A stretch of 64,000 bases of DNA, from positions 1-64,000 of IMG/VR virus record IMGVR_UViG_3300008267_000780; one strand, 5' to 3'. Shown here in pieces: positions 40,038 to 51,900 of this stretch. This DNA comes from a virus. The notes beneath the pieces were generated by a model. It saw only the letters and a list, made by a program, of their open reading frames with translations, was not told the DNA's origin and did no database searches. The position numbers and the translations under genes are program-made. Position 1 is the first letter of the stretch; each line of letters starts with the position of its first letter.

Positions 40038-42004
40038 TGAAAAGAATACTCCATTTAATACCTCACCTCAGTACGGGTGGGTGCCCCCAATTCGCTTACG
40101 ACTTATTAAGAAAAACCAAAGACACCACAGATGCTTATGTGGTGGAATATGCATTCATTGCTTGGGACTATGTCGTTCAAAGAAATCGAATTATTGATTT
40201 AATGAAAGACAGGTTTTACTCTTTGGGAGAACAGAAAGAGCAACTGTTTGACATTATTGATACGATTAAGCCTGATGTTATCCATATTCAAGAATTTCCC
40301 GAATATTTTATGGACGATGAAATTGCCCGTAAATTGTACGATAATAATCGGGAATATGTAATTGTAGAAACGAGTCACGACAGCGGGTTCAATCCCGCGA
40401 ATAAGCGTTTTTTCTCAGACCATTTAGCATTGATAAGCCAATGGCAAATTGATAAATTTAAAGATTACGATATCCCAATAACTCTATTGGAAAGTGACAT
40501 CGAATACAAAACCAAAACTCAAAATCAGAGAGAAGAAGGGTTGTTAAAACTTGGATTAGACCCAAAGAAAAAACACGTTTTAAACGTGGGGTTATGGACA
40601 AGCAGAAAAAACCAAGCGGAAGTCTTAGAGTACGCAAAAGAACTCGAAAGGTACCCTGACATAGAATTTCATTTTGTTGGAAATCAGGCCCCTAATTTCG
40701 AGAATTATTGGGGTCCACTGATTCACAATCTACCATCAAATGTGCAAGTTTGGGGAGAACGTAGTGATGTAAATAGTTTTTACGAGTGTATGGACCTGTT
40801 CCTGTTTACATCCCGAGGAACCAATGGCGATATGGAAACGAGCCCGTTGGTGCTAAGAGAGGCGACAGGGCACCAAATGCCGATATTGATGTATAACCTG
40901 CCTGTCTACCTCGATTACTACAACAAATTCCCGAATATCAAATATTTAACCGACTTCAAAACAAACGTAAATTTGATTTTGTCGCTATTAAAAATTCAAG
41001 AAGAATTCCCGAGCAAATTATTCAAATTTGATTACGGAATTACGGATAACAAAATCTTCATTAACTATCAAAAAGACAGCAAAATGGAGGTTTGGTTTTC
41101 AATATGCGATACCGACACAAAGCACGCAATTTATGCTTTCAAAGGAGAGTTTGAATACAAATCCTCAATGTGGGTAATTCCTATTCCGAAAGATGCTTTC
41201 GACAATATTTACAATTCAAAAGGAAATTTCAGAGGGTATGAAATATCTGTTTGGGACAGTTTGCAAGAAAACCAATTAGAGAGCGAAATTATTTGGTTAA
41301 ATAAGAATTTACCTATCCCAAATTATAAAGTATTCGAAACTAATCCTTGGAATTTCACTTGGTCCAACTACAATGAAATGTTCATTGATAAATATTATGA
41401 AAAAACAAACATCGTGGTTGGTAAGGTTTGCTTAGATATTGGGGCAAATGATGGTTTATTTACTGAATGGTTACTGAGCCAAGGTTCTGAAAAAATTTAT
41501 GCAATTGAATGCGACCCAAGATGCATAAAATTTTTAAATAAAAAATTCAATTCCAATAAAAATGTGACTGTAATAAACAAGGCTTTATGGAAGGAAAATC
41601 AAAACGAAATGAAACTTTATTACGTTGATGATACTTCGGTGTTTAGTAGTTTGAAAGAAGAGGGAAATTGTAAGGGTAAAAATTATTATGGTGTTTGCTC
41701 TTGGGATTTTACAACTTTGATTAGTAAACACAATATCAATAAAATAGACTTATTCAAAATAGATATTGAGGGCGCAGAATATGAGGTATTTGAATCGATG
41801 ACAAATGAGCAAGTTAATCAAATCAATTCATTCTTAATCGAAATACATTTAAACACTAACGGTCAAGTTTATAAAATAACGGACAGATTAAAAATGTTAG
41901 GTTATGAAATACAGTTCAGAGAGCATAAAAATAACAGTTTGATAAATAATGAATTGGATTGGAAAAATTATGAATGGGCTTATTTAACAGCAACTAAAAA
42001 ATAA
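40037..42004 (+). CDS. GT4 glycosyltransferase fused to FkbM-type methyltransferase
   Basis: This 655-aa protein starts at ATG 40037 (TGATG overlap; a TTG at 40034 only adds one codon). Residues 1-320 form a GT-B enzyme (ILHLIPHLSTGGCPQFAYDL, HVLNVGLWTSRKNQAEVLEY, then TNGDMETSPLVLREA as the EX7E-type site). Residues about 345-440 are a beta domain with DTDTKHAIYAF and FRGYEISVWD. Residues about 465-655 form a SAM-dependent FkbM methyltransferase (CLDIGANDGLFTEWLL, DLFKIDIEGAEYEVFE). It could add a sugar and then cap it by O-methylation, on the fibre proteins beside it (inference). Confidence 0.82.
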   Translation: MKRILHLIPHLSTGGCPQFAYDLLRKTKDTTDAYVVEYAFIAWDYVVQRNRIIDLMKDRFYSLGEQKEQLFDIIDTIKPDVIHIQEFPEYFMDDEIARKLYDNNREYVIVETSHDSGFNPANKRFFSDHLALISQWQIDKFKDYDIPITLLESDIEYKTKTQNQREEGLLKLGLDPKKKHVLNVGLWTSRKNQAEVLEYAKELERYPDIEFHFVGNQAPNFENYWGPLIHNLPSNVQVWGERSDVNSFYECMDLFLFTSRGTNGDMETSPLVLREATGHQMPILMYNLPVYLDYYNKFPNIKYLTDFKTNVNLILSLLKIQEEFPSKLFKFDYGITDNKIFINYQKDSKMEVWFSICDTDTKHAIYAFKGEFEYKSSMWVIPIPKDAFDNIYNSKGNFRGYEISVWDSLQENQLESEIIWLNKNLPIPNYKVFETNPWNFTWSNYNEMFIDKYYEKTNIVVGKVCLDIGANDGLFTEWLLSQGSEKIYAIECDPRCIKFLNKKFNSNKNVTVINKALWKENQNEMKLYYVDDTSVFSSLKEEGNCKGKNYYGVCSWDFTTLISKHNINKIDLFKIDIEGAEYEVFESMTNEQVNQINSFLIEIHLNTNGQVYKITDRLKMLGYEIQFREHKNNSLINNELDWKNYEWAYLTATKK

Positions 42005-42022
42005 ATTATTAAAATTAAATAT

Positions 42023-43786
42023 ATGACAAACATAGAAACCCCTTTATTTAGAGTAGAGTATGTAAAAGACGAAAACAAGATTTTTGTTTACTACAATGAG
42101 AAAAATCCAATTGATGTCAGTATTTCAGTAGCCGATATAGATTCAAAGCACGCGATTTACGCGTTTGATTCTCATTTCAGGGACTATTCAGGATGTTGGA
42201 ATGTTCCCGTTCCCTTGGGCGCATTGCATCACTACAATCGCACGGGATACTTCAGGGGATATGAGGTTTCTATTTACACTGCGGACAGAACTACGCTGTT
42301 GGAACAACATACAATTTGGTACAACGAAAATGCTCCAAAATTTGAGAGAGTTTTGTTCCCGACAGACCCTTGGAATTTGACGTGGATTAACTATACGGAA
42401 ATGTTTGTTGAAGACTTTTACAATCCACTCCAAATGAATATCAAAGGTGTATGCTTGGATATCGGGGCTAACGATGGACTGTACACCGAATATTTGCTGC
42501 GTAATGGAGCGGAAAGGGTTTATGCAGTAGAATGTGACCCTCGAAGCATTAAGTTTCTGAACAAGCGATTCAATGGCGACACAAGGGTTGTAATTGTTGA
42601 CAAAGGTTTATGGAATGCAAACCAAAACGGTGTAAAGTTAGCCTACAAAGAAGATACAAGCACTGTTTCATCCATCAAAACTGAAGTTCATCACTTCGAT
42701 GAAAACAATTATTTCTACATCGATACTTGGGATTATGCAACCCTAAAAAGCAAAATGAATATCAGCAAAGTAGATTTTTTCAAAATTGATATTGAAGGTG
42801 CGGAATATGAGGTTTTCGAATCAATGACCGATGATGACATTTGCGAAATTGAAGGTTTTATGGTTGAAATTCATTGGAACTCAAATGGTCGTATTTATGG
42901 TATCACCGATAGATTGCAAAGATTAGGATACTCAATCGAACTTCGCAGACACACCGTGGACAATGCTGTAATAGAGAACCGTGATGAATGGAAGGACTAC
43001 GACCTGTGCACATTCTACGCTTCAAAAAAAAAAGAACCTCGGAAGTTTAGTTTAGTCATTCATCACTTACAAACGACTCTGTTGACTGATGTTGAAAAGC
43101 AAAGTCGTGATAAAATTGATTTTCTAATTTATTTGTTGAAAAAAGATTCTCGTTTTAGTGAGGTCAAGTGGTATCGTCATATGAATGCTCCTTGGAAAGA
43201 ATTACCCACTACCGAAAATTGCAATAGACCAAATGCGGTGTCTATGGAACAATTTCCAAATGGCACGAATGAATATGGGCAAACTGCCCTAACACCTGCA
43301 CATTATGGTTGTTTTAGAGCATTCAATGATGCCATTCAGATGAAGTTCAATCAGGATTTTTCAGCAACAATGGTATTTGAGGGGGACGCGGACATTCAGG
43401 ATGTGAATCAATACATTGAATGCCTATATGCTGCATTGTGCGAGGCCGACAAAAATCAAATTGACTTCATTTCATTCGGAGGCGCGTATCATTTAGAAAC
43501 AGGCGATTTATTGGCGCATCCTGTAGAACGCATTGATGCTTTGCCTTTTGGGTGGATTTCGAAACACGTTCCTTTTGCGCATTCGATAATTATTCCTCAG
43601 AGATACATCAGACAGATGATGCACGCCTTTGCAAAGGAGCCTTGGGATGTTGCTGATTTATTTTTTATCAATCATTTTAATATGAATCCTGACAGAAGGC
43701 AATTTGTAAGTGAAATTCAACTCAGTCATCAAATTGATGGGTATTCACTAATTGACAAAAAGATTAAAAATTACTTAATCAAATGA
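42023..43786 (+). CDS. FkbM-type methyltransferase fused to a glycosyltransferase-like domain
   Basis: This 587-aa protein has residues 1-115 as the beta domain also found in the gene before (DIDSKHAIYAF, FRGYEVSIYT). Residues about 135-330 are an FkbM methyltransferase (CLDIGANDGLYTEYLL, DFFKIDIEGAEYEVFE). Residues about 340-587 resemble a GT25-like or related transferase (QTALTPAHYGCFRAFNDAIQ, then TMVFEGDADI with an acidic DxD site). The shared modules indicate an internal duplication with domain swapping. The GT25 assignment is by eye and moderate. Confidence 0.75.
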   Translation: MTNIETPLFRVEYVKDENKIFVYYNEKNPIDVSISVADIDSKHAIYAFDSHFRDYSGCWNVPVPLGALHHYNRTGYFRGYEVSIYTADRTTLLEQHTIWYNENAPKFERVLFPTDPWNLTWINYTEMFVEDFYNPLQMNIKGVCLDIGANDGLYTEYLLRNGAERVYAVECDPRSIKFLNKRFNGDTRVVIVDKGLWNANQNGVKLAYKEDTSTVSSIKTEVHHFDENNYFYIDTWDYATLKSKMNISKVDFFKIDIEGAEYEVFESMTDDDICEIEGFMVEIHWNSNGRIYGITDRLQRLGYSIELRRHTVDNAVIENRDEWKDYDLCTFYASKKKEPRKFSLVIHHLQTTLLTDVEKQSRDKIDFLIYLLKKDSRFSEVKWYRHMNAPWKELPTTENCNRPNAVSMEQFPNGTNEYGQTALTPAHYGCFRAFNDAIQMKFNQDFSATMVFEGDADIQDVNQYIECLYAALCEADKNQIDFISFGGAYHLETGDLLAHPVERIDALPFGWISKHVPFAHSIIIPQRYIRQMMHAFAKEPWDVADLFFINHFNMNPDRRQFVSEIQLSHQIDGYSLIDKKIKNYLIK

Positions 43787-45930
43787 GAATCGCACATATT
43801 CAACCAAGCGTAATTTCAGTCCCCCCAAATGGATGGGGGGCAATTGAAAAAATCATTTGGGAATACAAAATGGTTTTGAATCAGTTAGGACACGTCTGCG
43901 AAGTAGTCAATTTGCAAGATTTAAAGGCCGAAGAATGGGACGTTGTTCATTGCCATATGTTTGACCAAGCATTGTGGTTGGCCGAACAAAAAATCCCATA
44001 TTTCTATTCTCACCACGACCATCATTCGATAGTGTGGGGTGAAGAAAGTGCTAACTATCAATTAAATCTGAAAGCAATGAGACTTGCTGAGGTTGCCTTT
44101 GTTCACGCGAAAAGTAGTATTGAGGTCTTCAAAAATATCCCTTATTATTTGAGTCACGGTGTCAATACTGAATTCTTTAATTTTGTAGAGCCGAAAGGTA
44201 TTGATGAGCCAAATATTATTATTGTAGGAAACAATGGTTTGGCGGGGACTGAGAAAGTATTTGACCGAAAAGGATTCAGATATGCAATAGAGGCGGCACG
44301 TGAATTAAAGTGGTCAATTACTATGGTTGGCCCCAAAGCAACCCAAGAACAGTTTCTTAGGGAAAACCCTGATTTGCAGTATGAAAAATTAAGGTTGGTT
44401 TTTGATGCGGACGAAGAGCAGTTGAAGAAAGAACTACAGAATGCTCATTTAATGATTCACGCTACGTTTGTAGAGGCAGGTCATCCCCCTTTAACACCGT
44501 TGGAAGCAATGTCTTGCGGGGTCCCTGTAATTGGCACACCAATGGGTGACGATGTGCCTCAAATAGTATGTGAAAGAACTACCGAAAGCGTAGTGGAAGG
44601 AATTAAACAATTTGTATTTCAGAGACACGCATTAATTGAAGAAGCACGTCAAATTGCCGAAAATTACGATTGGAAAATTATTGTAGAAAATAATTTATTG
44701 AAATGGTATTTTGAGGTATTGGACCGAAACAATATGGCTAACACGGCCCGTAGAATTTACCATCAATCGACCATCAATAAAGTGCAAGACACTATGATGT
44801 TCAAGTATTTAGATGGTGCAAGGGTTGATTTGGTTGGCAGTAGCGACTTTAAATACAAATCAGAATTATTTATTCAAGACACTCAAGAAGTTATTTACGG
44901 TTGTGAAATAAAATGCGGGATGTTCGCACAATCTGCAAGAAAATATCATCGTAACTATGCTTGGAAAATCACAGATGAAAAGGGGAACGAATTCATTCAA
45001 CCTTACGATGCAAAAAACAAAAGGGTTTACGTGGCCATCGAAAGTTCAAGTTTAGGAGATTCCTTGGCTTGGATGCCGATTATAGAAGAGTTCAGATTGG
45101 TTCACTCCTGTAAATTGATTGTAAGCACTTTTTGGAACGATATGTTCAAGGATGCATATCCTGAAATTGAATTTATCAGGGCAGGTACACCCGTGAATAA
45201 TATTTACGCGATGTACAGAATAGGTTGGTATTATGAAAACGATGGATTGGATGTTCATTTTGGACATCATTCGAGGGATTTTCGCAAATTCTCACTGCAA
45301 GGTACGGCCTGTGATATATTGGGCTTGCCCGACATTGAAGTCAAACCCAAAATAAAAGAAGTTGAAGGTCAAAAATTCAATAAAAAATATGTGGTTATTG
45401 CACCTCACGCTTCGAGTCATTGCAAATATTGGCACAATGAAGAAGGATGGGCTAAAGTGGTCGAATTTTTAAACGACTTGGGATATGAAGTTTGGAACAT
45501 CTCAAAAGAGTCTGCATCAAGCGATTGGGAGAATTCTAAGTTGCCAAAAAACGCCTTAAAAAATGTAATTGATAAGACAGGAGACATACATATAGACGAA
45601 AGGATTTCTCAAATAAAATCCTCATCTTTGTTTATTGGATTAGGGAGCGGACTTTCGTGGTTGGCTTGGGCCTGTAGTACACCTGTTGTCCTAATAAGTG
45701 GTTTCTCAAGGCCTGTAAGCGAATTTACGGATTGTACCCGTGTCTTTAATCAAAATGTGTGTAATGGATGCTTTAACGATTACAGGCTTGATGCAGGTAA
45801 TTGGAATTGGTGCCCTAAATATGAAAATACTGACAAAATGTATGAATGCAGTAAGTCGATTACTCCTGAACAAGTAATTGATGCAATTAGGAAAACACTA
45901 AACAAGCACCAAACAGCACCCGATGGCTAA
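43783..45930 (+). CDS. GT4 glycosyltransferase fused to autotransporter-heptosyltransferase-like GT9 domain
   Basis: This 715-aa protein has two transferases. Residues 1-310 are GT4 (IAHIQPSVISVPPNGWGAIE, VGPKATQEQFLREN, HATFVEAGHPPLTPLEAMSC). After a beta domain (about 325-410), residues 412-715 match the GT9 fold of bacterial autotransporter heptosyltransferases of the TibC/AAH type: SSSLGDSLAWMPIIEEFR, VVIAPHASSHCKYWHNEEGW, SSSLFIGLGSGLSWLAWACS. A C-terminal four-cysteine finger (Cys 660, 663, 677, 689) corresponds to the iron-binding site of that family. Those enzymes put heptose on Ser of repeat-rich surface proteins. The next gene encodes such a protein and begins 8 nt inside this one. 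Confidence 0.8.
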   Translation: MRIAHIQPSVISVPPNGWGAIEKIIWEYKMVLNQLGHVCEVVNLQDLKAEEWDVVHCHMFDQALWLAEQKIPYFYSHHDHHSIVWGEESANYQLNLKAMRLAEVAFVHAKSSIEVFKNIPYYLSHGVNTEFFNFVEPKGIDEPNIIIVGNNGLAGTEKVFDRKGFRYAIEAARELKWSITMVGPKATQEQFLRENPDLQYEKLRLVFDADEEQLKKELQNAHLMIHATFVEAGHPPLTPLEAMSCGVPVIGTPMGDDVPQIVCERTTESVVEGIKQFVFQRHALIEEARQIAENYDWKIIVENNLLKWYFEVLDRNNMANTARRIYHQSTINKVQDTMMFKYLDGARVDLVGSSDFKYKSELFIQDTQEVIYGCEIKCGMFAQSARKYHRNYAWKITDEKGNEFIQPYDAKNKRVYVAIESSSLGDSLAWMPIIEEFRLVHSCKLIVSTFWNDMFKDAYPEIEFIRAGTPVNNIYAMYRIGWYYENDGLDVHFGHHSRDFRKFSLQGTACDILGLPDIEVKPKIKEVEGQKFNKKYVVIAPHASSHCKYWHNEEGWAKVVEFLNDLGYEVWNISKESASSDWENSKLPKNALKNVIDKTGDIHIDERISQIKSSSLFIGLGSGLSWLAWACSTPVVLISGFSRPVSEFTDCTRVFNQNVCNGCFNDYRLDAGNWNWCPKYENTDKMYECSKSITPEQVIDAIRKTLNKHQTAPDG

Positions 45931-48900
45931 AAACATTTTAATCACACCCTATAGGAATTCCACGAATCCTTTAGAGTTACCAAAAATAGACTTCATAAAT
46001 GGCTCTACGGCCATTACGCTTCAAGTTGAAGAAACTACACAGTCGATAACTTATGTTGGTTCTGCAGGCACGCTTTTGCAAATCAATAATGATTTAACAG
46101 GCACAACCGTATCCACAAAAAACATTGCAATTACAGGTGTTATTAAAAACACAGGTATAACCTCGAATTCGGGGTTAAATGATTTTGTGGTAGTTGATAT
46201 TGCTACGGGTCAGTTTTACTACCGTAGTGCACCAACGGGTACTTCAGGTTCTTCGGGTCAAAGCGGCACAAGCGGAACTTCAGGAGCCAACGGCTCTTCG
46301 GGTACTTCGGGAGCCAACGGCTCAAGTGGTACTTCAGGGGCCAATGGTTCGTCAGGTACCTCAGGGGCGAATGGCTCATCAGGAACATCGGCATCAAGTG
46401 GAACTTCAGGCTCTACAGGTTCGTCGGGAACTTCAGGTGCAAATGGTTCATCAGGGACATCAGGTGTAAATGGTTCATCAGGAACATCAGGAACATCGGG
46501 TGAAAATGGTAGTTCGGGAACATCGGGAGAAAATGGCTCTTCAGGAACATCAGGTGAAAATGGTAGTTCAGGAACATCGGGCGAAAATGGCTCAAGTGGA
46601 ACATCAGGTGAAAATGGTAGTTCGGGAACATCGGGTGAAAATGGTTCAAGTGGAAGTTCGGGTACTTCAGGAGCAAACGGAAGTTCAGGAACTTCAGGCG
46701 CAAATGGAACATCAGGTACATCGGGAGGCAGTGGAGCGTCAATAAGTGATGGTTGGGATTGGGGTACACCAATTAATGCAACCAAAATGTATTCAAGCAA
46801 TGGTGCTTTGGATTCATCCTCAGTCTTATTGAATATTTCGGAAACTTCGTTGACATCTCAAAACTATGCGAGTCAATTTTCATTGATTGGTATTGGTTCA
46901 AAAATTACAACACGGGGTGGATTGTTTGGAGCAAATGTGACGGAATGGGAAGTTACATCTGTAACCGATTCAGGCACATATTATGAATTTGGTGTAACTT
47001 ATCTTTCAGGTACTCAATGGACTCCATCAACGGGAGACGATATTTTATGTGATTTTGCTATTGCGGGTCAAGCGGGAACAAGTGGAACTGCGGGAACGTC
47101 AGGTGCCAATGGTTCTTCGGGAACGTCAGGGGCGAATGGCACATCAGGCACATCAGGAGAAAATGGAACAAGCGGAACATCGGGCTCTACAGGTTCATCA
47201 GGAACTTCGGGAGCGGGGGTTGCTAATTATTATGCTCAATATAGCAGTAGCGTATCACAGGCTATTGCAGTAGTTAATACCCCTCAAGTTATCACTTATA
47301 ATACCGTCGAAATAGAAAATGGTATTAGTTTTTCAGGAGGTCAAATAACCGTACAATACTCAGGTATTTACGAATTTAGTTTTTCTCCACAAGTTGAAAA
47401 AACACAGGGTGGTACAGCAGTCAACGTAGATTTTTTCATTAGAAAAAACGGATTTGACGTAATCAGAACAGATTCTATCATTGGATTGGTATCCAATAGT
47501 CAATTACAACTTCCTTTTGTTTCTTTGACTTTAGAGTTGTTACAAAATGACTTTATTGAGTTACTATTTGCATCCTCAAGTACGTTTGTTCAAATAACTG
47601 CGGAAGCCGCTAAAACTACACCATTTGTGGCCCCCGCTGCACCATCTGTAATTGTAAGCCTTAAAAATATTGGTGTTGCAGCGGTGGCTTATACCTCTAC
47701 ATCAGGAAGTTCAGGACAAAGTGGTACTGCAGGGGTTTCGGGAACAAGTGGTTCTACAGGAACTTCAGGTTCTTCAGGCGAAAGCGGAACAGCAGGTACT
47801 TCGGGTATTGCAGGTACTTCGGGTACTTCGGGCGATAGTGGTTCAAGTGGAACGTCAGGAACAGGAGGTTCGTCAGGTTCTTCAGGCGATAGTGGTTCAA
47901 GTGGAACTTCAGGAACAGGTGGTTCAAGCGGTACTTCAGGAACAGGAGGTTCATCGGGTTCTTCAGGAAATAGTGGTTCAAGTGGAACTTCAGGAACAGG
48001 AGGTTCAAGTGGTACTTCAGGAACAGGAGGTTCATCGGGTTCTTCAGGAAATAGTGGTTCAAGTGGAACTTCAGGAACAGGCGGTTCGTCAGGTTCTTCA
48101 GGGAATAGTGGTTCAAGCGGCACTTCAGGAACAGGAGGTTCGTCAGGTTCTTCAGGCGATAGTGGTTCAAGTGGAACTTCAGGAACAGGCGGTTCAAGCG
48201 GTACTTCAGGAACAGGAGGTTCAAGCGGTACTTCAGGAACAGGAGGTTCGTCAGGTTCTTCAGGCGATAGTGGTTCAAGTGGAACTTCAGGAACAGGCGG
48301 TTCGTCAGGTTCTTCAGGCGATAGTGGTTCAAGTGGTACTTCAGGAACAGGCGGTTCAAGTGGTACTTCAGGTTCATCGGGTTCAAGCGGAAGCACGGGG
48401 ACATCGGGCTCAACGGGCTCAAGCGGGTCAAGCGGAAGCGCAGGAACGTCAGGTTCAACAGGTTCAAGCGGAAGTGCAGGAACCTCAGGCTCTACAGGTT
48501 CATCAGGAACGTCAGGCTCTACGGGTTCATCGGGAACATCGGCATCAAGTGGAAGTTCAGGTAGCGCAGGTACTTCAGGAGAAAGCGGTAGCGCAGGTAC
48601 TTCAGGTTCTACAGGTTCAAGCGGTTCAAGCGGAAGCACGGGGACATCGGGCTCAACGGGCTCAAGCGGGTCAAGCGGAAGCGCAGGAACAGGCGGTTCA
48701 AGCGGTACTTCAGGAACAGGAGGTTCGTCAGGTTCGTCAGGCGATAGTGGTTCAAGTGGAACTTCAGGAACAGGCGGTTCAAGCGGTACTTCAGGAACAG
48801 GCGGTTCGTCAGGTTCTTCAGGCGATAGTGGTTCAAGTGGAACTTCAGGAACAGGCGGTTCAAGTGGTACTTCAGGTTCATCGGGTTCAAGCGGAAGCAC

Positions 48901-51900
48901 GGGGACATCGGGCTCAACGGGCTCAAGCGGGTCAAGCGGAAGCGCAGGAACGTCGGGTTCAACAGGAACAAGTGGTAGCACGGGAACATCGGGTTCTTCA
49001 GGAACAAGTGGAAGCACGGGTTCAAGCGGTTCAACAGGTTCAAGTGGTACTTCGGGCTCAAGCGGTACGAGCGGTAGCACGGGTTCAAGTGGTACAAGCG
49101 GTTCTACAGGAACTTCGGGTTCTGCAGGAAGTGCAGGCTCAAGTGGTTCAACGGGTTCTTCAGGAACATCGGGCTCAAGCGGTACAAGCGGTAGCACAGG
49201 TTCTTCGGGTTCTACAGGTTCTTCAGGCACATCAGGTTCATCAGCAACTTCGGGCTCTGCAGGCTCTTCGGGAACTGCGGGTTCTGCAGGTTCATCAGGA
49301 ACTTCAGGGGCAAATGGTTCATCGGGAACAAGCGGAAGCGCGGGTTCTTCGGGTTCTACAGGTTCATCAGGCACATCAGGCTCAAGCGGAACATCAGGAA
49401 GCGCGGGTTCAAGCGGTTCAACAGGTTCAAGTGGTACATCGGGCTCAAGCGGTACGAGCGGTAGCACGGGCTCAAGTGGTTCTACGGGTTCTTCAGGAAC
49501 ATCAGGTTCTACAGGTTCTTCGGGGTCTACAGGAACATCAGGTTCTACAGGAACTTCAGGTTCAAGTGGTTCATCAGGAACTTCGGGCGCAAATGGTTCA
49601 AGCGGAACGAGCGGAAGTGCGGGTTCAAGCGGTTCAACGGGTTCATCAGGAACGAGCGGCTCAAGTGGAACGAGCGGAAGTACAGGCTCAAGCGGTTCAA
49701 CAGGGTCCTCAGGAACTTCAGGTTCTTCAGGAACATCGGCATCAAGCGGAACTTCAGGAACTGCAGGTACTTCAGGAAGTGCAGGAACTTCAGGTGAAAA
49801 CGGTTCTTCAGGAACGTCAGGCTCAAGCGGAAGTGCGGGTTCAACAGGTTCTTCAGGAACCTCAGGTTCAAGCGGAACGAGTGGTAGCACAGGCTCAAGT
49901 GGTTCTACAGGCTCAAGTGGTACTTCGGGTTCGTCAGCAACTTCAGGCTCTACGGGTTCATCAGGAACCTCGGGAGCGAATGGCTCTTCAGGTACTTCAG
50001 GTTCATCAGGAAGTGCAGGTACGAGTGGTTCAACAGGCTCAAGCGGAACCTCAGGTTCTTCAGGAACAAGCGGAAGCACAGGTTCAAGCGGTTCAACAGG
50101 CTCAAGCGGAACCTCAGGTACATCAGCAACTTCGGGTTCTGCAGGTTCAAGCGGTACATCGGGTTCTACGGGTTCATCGGGAACATCGGGTTCTGCAGGT
50201 TCATCAGGAACCTCAGGTTCTGTAGGTTCTTCAGGAACTTCGGGTTCTGCAGGCTCAAGCGGTACAAGTGGAAGCACGGGTTCAAGTGGTTCAACAGGTT
50301 CATCAGGAACGTCAGGTACGTCAGCAACGTCGGGTTCTGCGGGTTCAAGCGGTTCAACAGGTTCAAGCGGAACGTCAGGCTCAAGCGGTACGAGCGGTAG
50401 CACGGGTTCAAGTGGTTCTACGGGTTCAAGTGGTACTTCGGGTTCTACGGGTTCAAGCGGCACTTCGGGTGCAAATGGTTCAAGTGGTACAAGCGGTTCT
50501 GCAGGTTCGTCAGGAACTGCAGGTTCTGCAGGTTCATCAGGAACCTCAGGTGCAAATGGCTCATCAGGTACATCGGGTTCATCAGGAAGCGCAGGCTCAA
50601 GTGGTTCAACGGGTTCAAGCGGAACATCGGGTTCTTCAGGAACAAGCGGAAGCACGGGTTCAAGCGGTTCTACGGGTTCATCAGGAACTTCGGGTTCTGC
50701 AGGAACCTCAGGTTCAAGTGGTTCTTCAGGAACATCGGGAGCGAATGGTTCAAGCGGAACGAGCGGAAGTGCGGGTTCAAGCGGGTCAACAGGTTCATCA
50801 GGAACGAGCGGCTCAAGCGGAACAAGCGGAAGCACAGGGTCAAGTGGGTCAACAGGTTCATCAGGAACGTCAGGTTCATCAGGAACTTCGGCATCGAGCG
50901 GAAGTTCAGGAAGCGCAGGTACTTCAGGAAGTGCAGGAACATCAGGGGCAAATGGTTCATCAGGAACTTCAGGTTCTTCAGGAAGCGCAGGCTCATCGGG
51001 CTCTACGGGTTCTTCAGGAACGTCAGGTTCAAGCGGAACAAGCGGAAGTGCGGGTTCAAGCGGCTCTACGGGTTCTTCAGGAACGAGTGGTAGCGCGGGT
51101 TCTTCAGGCACATCAGGTTCTGCAGGCTCTTCAGGAACATCAGGAGCAAACGGCTCAAGTGGCACATCGGGCTCTTCAGGAAGCGCGGGCTCTTCGGGTT
51201 CTACAGGAAGTTCAGGAACCTCGGGTTCAAGTGGAACGAGCGGTAGCACAGGTTCTTCGGGTTCTACGGGCTCTTCAGGCACATCAGGCTCAAGCGGAAC
51301 ATCCGCATCAAGTGGTTCTTCGGGTACATCGGGTTCCGCAGGTTCTTCAGGAACCTCGGGAGCAAATGGCTCTTCAGGAACTTCGGGCTCTGCAGGTAGT
51401 GCGGGCTCAAGTGGTTCAACAGGCTCTTCAGGAACATCAGGGTCAAGCGGAACATCAGGAAGCACAGGTTCAAGTGGTTCTACGGGTTCGTCAGGAACTT
51501 CGGGTTCTTCAGCAACATCAGGCTCTGCGGGTTCTTCGGGAACGGCAGGCTCTTCAGGTTCTTCGGGAACTTCGGGCGCAAACGGCTCAAGTGGTACTTC
51601 AGGTTCTGCAGGTTCTACAGGCTCAAGTGGTACTTCGGGTTCTACAGGCTCAAGTGGTACTTCGGGTTCTTCAGGAACTTCGGGCACAGCGGGTTCAAGT
51701 GGTACTTCAGGAAGTACAGGCTCAAGCGGTTCTACGGGTTCATCAGGAACGAGTGGTTCTTCAGGCACCTCGGGTGCAAACGGTTCAAGCGGAACTTCGG
51801 GTTCTTCGGGTAGTGCGGGGTCAAGTGGCTCTACAGGCTCATCAGGAACATCAGGTTCAAGCGGTACAAGTGGTAGCACAGGTTCTTCAGGCTCTACGGG

